Shown here: positions 5,425 through 8,835 of the stretch, in pieces
Position numbering within the stretch: position 1 is the stretch's first letter
Layout: each line of letters begins with the position of its first letter
From: Clostridia bacterium
Lineage (GTDB): Bacteria > Bacillota > Clostridia > Oscillospirales > Acutalibacteraceae
Assembly (NCBI GenBank): GCA_900755895.1
Contig: CAAEIG010000130.1
Location: 1-8,835, forward strand
Reading direction: 5' to 3'
DNA length: 8,835 nt
The notes under the pieces: model-generated
The model's input: the letters and a program-made list of their open reading frames with translations, nothing else
What the model was told of the DNA's origin: nothing
The model's database searches: none
Translations under genes and position numbers: made by a program

Positions 5425-6585
5425 ATGAAAATCACGAAGGTAGAGGCCATCACTTGTGTGGAGGAAATTAAAAACCCCATCAAGGCCCCCATCAGCATCC
5501 CCTACGCCAGCGAGCTGGAACACCTGGTCTTTAAGGAGTACCGGGCCACCCTGGTAAAGGTAGAGACCGACGAGGGGATCACCGGCTGGGGCGAGTGCAT
5601 GGTGCGTTTCTCCCCCACGGCTACCCGGGACATCGTCAACTACATTGCCCCCCTGCTCATCGGCAAGGACCCCTTCGACAACGAGCGTATCTGGGAGCTC
5701 ATGTTCGGCGCCATGATGAACCGGGGCCACTACCAGGGCTTTTATGTGGAGGCCATGTCCGGCATTGACTGTGCCCTGTGGGACATCAAGGGCAAGGCCC
5801 TGAACGTCCCGGTGTATAAGCTGCTGGGCGCCGGCGGCCGTCCCACCTTTATGGCTTACGCCTCCTCCATCCGCTTCCGCGGCCTGGAGGTGGTCAAGGA
5901 GACCGCCCAGAAGTTCAAGGAGGCCGGCTTCCGCTCCATGAAGATCAAGATTGGCCAGGTGCCCGAGAACGATATGGCCACCGTCCGCGCCGTGCGCGAA
6001 GTGGTGGGCGACGACATCGAGCTGACCACCGACGCCAACTGCGGCTATGACTCCAAGACCGCCCTCCGGGTAGGCCGCGTGTTGGAGGAGTGCAACATCC
6101 GCTGGTTCGAGGAGCCCGTCCATCCCGACGACTACGACGGCTACCGTCTGCTGTCTGAGAACCTGAGCGTACCCATCGCCGGCGGCGAGGCCCACTTCCT
6201 CCGCTGGGGCGCCAAGGACCTCATCACCCGGGGCAAGATCGACATCATTCAGCCCAACATCTGCCGATGCGGCGGCGTGACCGAGGCCCTGAAGATCCAC
6301 GGCCTGGCCAACGCCTACAACGTGAAGTACCTGACTCACACCGGCAGCTGCTCCGCCGTGTGTCTGGCCTCCACTCTGCACATCGCCGCCGCCTTCACCG
6401 ACTGCTACATGTTCGAGCACATGCAGGCCGACTGGGCCAAGGATCAGCGCAACCCCCTGCGCTGGGATCTGACCCCTCTGCCCATGGACTTCGACCCCGC
6501 TACCGGCATGATCACCATGCAGGACAAGCCCGGCTTCGGTCTGGAGATCAACGAGAGCGTCATCGAGGCCACCCGCGTCAAGTAA
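5425..6585 (+). CDS. Enolase-superfamily enzyme (mandelate racemase/muconate lactonizing group)
   Basis: A complete 386-residue member of the mandelate-racemase subgroup. An N-terminal capping domain (about 1-130, with GITGWGEC at 51-58 and SGIDCALWDIKGK at 112-124) precedes the TIM-barrel. Active-site elements can be read in order: K173-x-K175, metal ligands D203 (TDAN), E229 (FEEP) and E255 (GGE), then H305 (LTHTGS) and E331. The 26-residue gaps between the three ligands equal those in mandelate racemase. The aspartate that normally pairs with the catalytic histidine (QPD) is Asn278 here (QPNICRCGG). Overall pattern, including NPLRWDL and GFGLEINES near the end, recalls galactarolactone cycloisomerase (Gci) and acid-sugar dehydratases. 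The likely chemistry is alpha-proton abstraction from a sugar acid or lactone. The ATG at 5425 has AAGGAGGT 5 nt upstream. First gene behind P2. Codons are strongly C/G-ending, suggesting high expression. Confidence 0.9.
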   Translation: MKITKVEAITCVEEIKNPIKAPISIPYASELEHLVFKEYRATLVKVETDEGITGWGECMVRFSPTATRDIVNYIAPLLIGKDPFDNERIWELMFGAMMNRGHYQGFYVEAMSGIDCALWDIKGKALNVPVYKLLGAGGRPTFMAYASSIRFRGLEVVKETAQKFKEAGFRSMKIKIGQVPENDMATVRAVREVVGDDIELTTDANCGYDSKTALRVGRVLEECNIRWFEEPVHPDDYDGYRLLSENLSVPIAGGEAHFLRWGAKDLITRGKIDIIQPNICRCGGVTEALKIHGLANAYNVKYLTHTGSCSAVCLASTLHIAAAFTDCYMFEHMQADWAKDQRNPLRWDLTPLPMDFDPATGMITMQDKPGFGLEINESVIEATRVK

Positions 6586-6608
6586 GCGTTTTTTCCCGGT
6601 ACATCCAG

Positions 6609-6641
6609 CTGCTGCCCCTCGCCGAGGGCGGGGGACAGCAG
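6609..6641 (+). other. GC-rich intercistronic hairpin
   Basis: CTGCTG (6609-6614) pairs with CAGCAG (6636-6641). After a C/A mismatch, an inner stem of eight pairs including one G-U closes a three-base loop (6624-6626). No U-run follows, so it is not a standard terminator. It sits between the enolase-superfamily gene and the alcohol dehydrogenase and may stabilise or tune expression of the segments of this mRNA. Confidence 0.5.
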
Positions 6642-6682
6642 AGACCTAAATCATAAAAATATTGAGAAAAGGAGCGTTCACT

Positions 6683-7861
6683 ATGTTCAATTCCAATCCG
6701 GGTCATTTCCACAATCAGGGCCGTCTGAACTGCGGCATCGGTCTGGCTTCCACCATCGGCGGCGAGATCAAGAAGCGCGGCCTGAACAAGGTGCTGGTGG
6801 TCACCGAGGAGCTTCTGGTGAAGCTGGGTGTGCTGGACGTGGTGTTCCAGTCCCTGAAGGATGCTGAGGTGGAGTACGTGGTGTTCGACCAGATCGAGGC
6901 CGACCCCTCCGCTCACCTGATGGACCGCATCGGCGACACCGGCCTCCAGAATGGCGTGGACTGTGTCTTGGGCGTGGGCGGCGGCAGCTCCATGGACTCT
7001 GCCAAGGGTGCTGCTATCCTGATCGCTAACCCCGGCACCAAGATTCTGGACTACAAGGGCGACTACACTGGTGTGAACCGCTTTAAGAATATCCCCGTGC
7101 CCTGCTTCGCCATCCCCACCACTGCCGGCACCGGCAGCGAGTCCAGCTGGAACATCGCCATTAACGACACCGACAACGTGAAGAAAGTCCGAGACCAGAG
7201 CCCCTACTATGTGCCGGTCATGTCTATTCTGGACGCCAAGATGATGGCCACCGTCCCCGGCCCCGTGGCCGCCGCCTGCGGCATCGACGCCTTCGTCCAC
7301 TGCTTCGAGGCCTACATCTCCACCAACGGTGCCTGGGCCTTCAGCGACTTTATGGCCCTGGAGGGCATGCGCCTCATCTCTGAGAACATCCGTCAGTTTG
7401 TAGCCAATCCCGGCAACGCCGAGGCCGGTCAGGCCATGATGATCGGCGCCACTCTGGGCGGCATGTGCCTGTCCCAGGCCGCTCTGGGCATTGTACACGG
7501 CCTGGCTAAGCCTCTGGGCGCCCACTTCCACGTGTCCCACGGCAAGGCGGTGGCCCTCATGCTGCCCCACGTGGTAAAGTACACCTGGCGCGCCAACCCC
7601 GCCAAGTTTGCCAAGGTGGCGGAGATCATGGGCGTGGACACCCGGGACATGACCGATGTGCAGGCCGCCAAGGCCGCCTGCGAGGCCATGGCCGAGATGT
7701 GCGCCGACGTGGGTCTGCCCCGCAACCTGAAGGACGCCGGCGTGGATCCTTCCAAGTTCGAGCAGATGGCTCAGGACTGCATCCAGGGCAAGCCCTTCTT
7801 CACCAACCCCTGCAAGGGCACCGTGCAGGATCTGATCAACATCTACAAGAGCGCTTATTGA
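6683..7861 (+). CDS. Iron-containing (group III) alcohol dehydrogenase
   Basis: A complete 392-residue NAD(P)-dependent dehydrogenase of the iron-activated ADH family, close to the usual 380-390 residues. The N-terminal domain holds the nucleotide-binding motif GVGGGSSMDSAKG (97-109) and PTTAGTGSE (145-153). The C-terminal domain carries all four expected metal ligands: D202 and H206 (GIDAFVHCFEA), H272 (GIVHGLAKPLG) and H286 (SHGKAVA). The 14-residue spacing of the last two matches FucO-type enzymes. The ATG at 6683 is preferred over a TTG at 6662 because AAGGAG (6669-6674) lies 8 nt ahead of it. It probably interconverts an alcohol or hydroxy acid and an aldehyde or ketone produced in the pathway, and could provide NAD+ regeneration during fermentation. 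Lactaldehyde, glyceraldehyde or a semialdehyde are possible substrates, but the sequence does not decide. Codons are strongly biased as in its operon neighbours. Confidence 0.92.
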   Translation: MFNSNPGHFHNQGRLNCGIGLASTIGGEIKKRGLNKVLVVTEELLVKLGVLDVVFQSLKDAEVEYVVFDQIEADPSAHLMDRIGDTGLQNGVDCVLGVGGGSSMDSAKGAAILIANPGTKILDYKGDYTGVNRFKNIPVPCFAIPTTAGTGSESSWNIAINDTDNVKKVRDQSPYYVPVMSILDAKMMATVPGPVAAACGIDAFVHCFEAYISTNGAWAFSDFMALEGMRLISENIRQFVANPGNAEAGQAMMIGATLGGMCLSQAALGIVHGLAKPLGAHFHVSHGKAVALMLPHVVKYTWRANPAKFAKVAEIMGVDTRDMTDVQAAKAACEAMAEMCADVGLPRNLKDAGVDPSKFEQMAQDCIQGKPFFTNPCKGTVQDLINIYKSAY

Positions 7862-7882
7862 TGACCTCCCACCCAAGACAGC

Positions 7883-7919
7883 CTGGCCGACGGGCCCCAA
7901 TCGGGCCCGGGAAGGCCGG
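7883..7919 (+). other. GC-rich intercistronic hairpin
   Basis: CTGGCC (7883-7888) pairs with GGCCGG (7914-7919, one G-U), and GGGCCC (7892-7897) pairs with GGGCCC (7903-7908) around a 5-nt loop. The two stems are separated by an internal loop. No U-run follows. It occupies most of the 86-base spacer between the alcohol and aldehyde dehydrogenase genes, as the comparable hairpin at 6609-6641 does in the preceding spacer. Confidence 0.5.
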
Positions 7920-7947
7920 CAGTCAGAACCCAAAAGGAGAGTTTTCC

Positions 7948-8565
7948 ATGTATAAAATGTATATTAACGGCAAGTGCGTGGAGGGCGCGGGCGACAAGCT
8001 GGACGTGACCTGCCCCGCCACTGGCGAACTGCTGGAGACCATTACCACCGCCTCCATCCAGCAGGCGGACGAGGCCCTGGAGGCCGCTCAGGCCGCGTTC
8101 CATGACTGGGCCCGCCTGAGCCTGAACGAGCGTATCGGCTGGATGATGAAGCTGAAGGACGCCTGCCTGGCTGAGAAGGACGAGATTGTGGACCTGATGG
8201 CCAAGGAGGGCGGCAAGTCCCGGAAGGAGGCCGCCAACGACTTCAACGCCTTTATCGGCTACTTCGGCTTCTATGCCGAGGAGGCCAAGCGGGTGTACGG
8301 CACCGACATCCCCGAGTACGGCGGACGCCGGGGTAACTTCCATGTGGTCCTGAAGCGTCCGGTGGGCGTGGTGGTGGGCCACCTGGCTTGGAACATGCCC
8401 ATCAGCAACGTGGGCCTGAAGCTGTGCCCCGCCATGGCCTCCGGCTGCACCTGCGTGCTGAAGCCCAGCACCGAGACTCCCCTGGCCAGCCTGAAGGTGG
8501 GCGAGCTGTGTGAGAAGATCGGCTTGCCCGCCGGGGGGGGTACCATTTTGACCGCTGGCCGCTGA
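7948..8565 (+). pseudogene. Aldehyde dehydrogenase, N-terminal part, interrupted
   Basis: The first ~200 residues of an NAD(P)-dependent aldehyde dehydrogenase (full-length members are about 450-490). The ATG at 7948 follows AAAAGGAGAG, and the frame begins MYKMYINGK as is usual for this family. RPVGVVVGHLAWNMPISN (137-154) carries the conserved Asn149 that stabilises the thiohemiacetal oxyanion. LKPSTETPLAS (171-181) carries the cofactor-binding Lys172, and GLPAG lies at 192-196. After GLPAG the sequence enters an eight-base G run (8533-8540), keeps only a blurred likeness to the expected VVNIVTG, and stops at TGA 8563-8565, before the catalytic cysteine. The missing middle lies reversed on the other strand (8555-8835). 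As written the gene is broken. If this is an assembly error, the real gene is a normal third member of the enzyme operon, oxidising an aldehyde to an acid. Confidence 0.8.
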
Positions 8566-8835
8566 TGCGGACCTTCCGGTCAGCCACATACTTAGCGGTC
8601 TTCTCCAGATCGCAGTCGGGCATAATGATACAGGGTGCATTGCCACCCAGCTCCATGGAGAAGCGCTTAATGGAGGTGGAGGCGTTCTGCATGACCTCCA
8701 CGCCCACGGCGGAAGAACCGATGACCGCCACCATGGAGGGAATCTTGCTCTGGCTCAGGTGGTTGCCGATAACACTGGCCTTGCCGGTGACAATGTTAAC
8801 CACACCGGCGGGGCAGGCCGCGCTCCTCCCACACC
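8555..8835 (-). pseudogene. Aldehyde dehydrogenase, internal fragment in reverse orientation
   Basis: Read on the minus strand from the window end, this encodes the section of an aldehyde dehydrogenase that should follow the plus-strand fragment: VWEERGLP, then AGVVNIVTGKASVIGN, IPSMVAVIGSSAVG, a MELGGNAP motif containing the general-base glutamate, and DLEKTAKYVADRKV up to SGQ at about 8555. The expected SGQ-x-C cysteine is absent: the homology ends there and the frame runs on into the antisense of the plus-strand gene. The frame shifts by one base at the G run 8810-8813. An in-frame GTG at 8801-8803 is an internal valine codon, not a start. There is no ribosome binding site. The 'GHLAWN' plus-strand fragment and this fragment look like one subfamily, but in the overlap (LCEKIGLPAG versus VWEERGLPAG) they differ. 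Confidence 0.75.

Noticed and set aside
5410..6420. Long minus-strand open frame (336 codons) opposite the enolase-superfamily gene
   Set aside because: It is antisense to a gene with complete family motifs, and is open only because of the strong C/G third-position bias. The product is low-complexity, rich in G, A, V and H, and has no convincing ribosome binding site.
6586..6600. T-run after the enolase-superfamily gene as a terminator
   Set aside because: The TTTTTT comes before, not after, the only strong hairpin in the spacer, so it does not form a rho-independent terminator on the plus strand.
6578..7933. Long minus-strand open frame (451 codons) opposite the alcohol dehydrogenase
   Set aside because: Same explanation: a compositional shadow of the Fe-ADH gene, whose four metal ligands and cofactor motif are intact on the plus strand.
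8402..8554. C-terminal continuation of the reversed ALDH frame past 8555 to 8402
   Set aside because: Past SGQ the translation (RSKWYPPRRAS...) loses all ALDH likeness. It is the antisense of the plus-strand ALDH segment.
7855..8646. Minus-strand open frame (263 codons) opposite the start of the aldehyde dehydrogenase
   Set aside because: Antisense shadow with a Gly/Ala/His/Leu-rich product. The meaningful minus-strand coding is the separate reversed ALDH fragment in another frame.

Overview
The window looks like chromosomal DNA from a Gram-positive anaerobe of the class Clostridia, most plausibly a gut member of the Oscillospiraceae (the Flavonifractor/Intestinimonas/Oscillibacter kind). 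That placement is an inference. It rests on strong AGGAGG-type ribosome binding sites before almost every gene, a lipoprotein-type TRAP binding protein, moderate-to-high GC with AT-rich promoter islands, and heavy use of GCC/CTG/AAG/ATC codons in the catabolic enzymes. No rRNA, tRNA, CRISPR array, insertion sequence or phage gene is visible.

Layout. A LysR-family regulator (177-1076, minus) is transcribed away from everything else. The 369-base gap beside it holds a good minus-strand promoter for lysR, a plus-strand promoter (P1), a palindrome that could be the LysR operator, and a long leader of about 195 nt with two hairpins. P1 appears to drive a four-gene operon: an MBL-fold hydrolase of the lactonase type (1446-2213) and a complete three-part TRAP transporter, DctP lipoprotein (2247-3266), DctQ (3296-3820) and DctM (3825-5114). 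A hairpin terminator follows at 5175-5222. An AT-rich island then carries a second promoter (P2) whose -35 region is nearly identical to that of P1. P2 leads into an enolase-superfamily enzyme (5425-6585), an iron-type alcohol dehydrogenase (6683-7861) and an aldehyde dehydrogenase (from 7948). The three genes are separated by short spacers, two of which contain long GC-rich hairpins.

How the genes fit together (inference). The TRAP system imports an organic acid, probably a sugar acid or uronate. The MBL hydrolase could open a lactone. The enolase-superfamily enzyme, which resembles galactarolactone cycloisomerases and acid-sugar dehydratases, would remove the alpha-proton to give a keto-deoxy acid or related product. 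The two dehydrogenases would dispose of a downstream aldehyde. The LysR protein is the likely local regulator, and the shared promoter block suggests it (or another factor) co-regulates both operons. No aldolase or kinase is in the window, so the substrate is not determined.

Two things stand out. First, P1 and P2 share 13 of 14 bases across their -35 regions with identical spacing to the -10. Second, the aldehyde dehydrogenase gene is broken. Its first ~200 codons run on the plus strand, then the next ~80 codons appear in reverse on the minus strand, ending just before the catalytic cysteine. The two arms also overlap as a diverged inverted repeat. This is either a genuine rearrangement or, more likely, a fold-back chimera at a contig end, so nothing beyond about 8540 should be trusted without read support.
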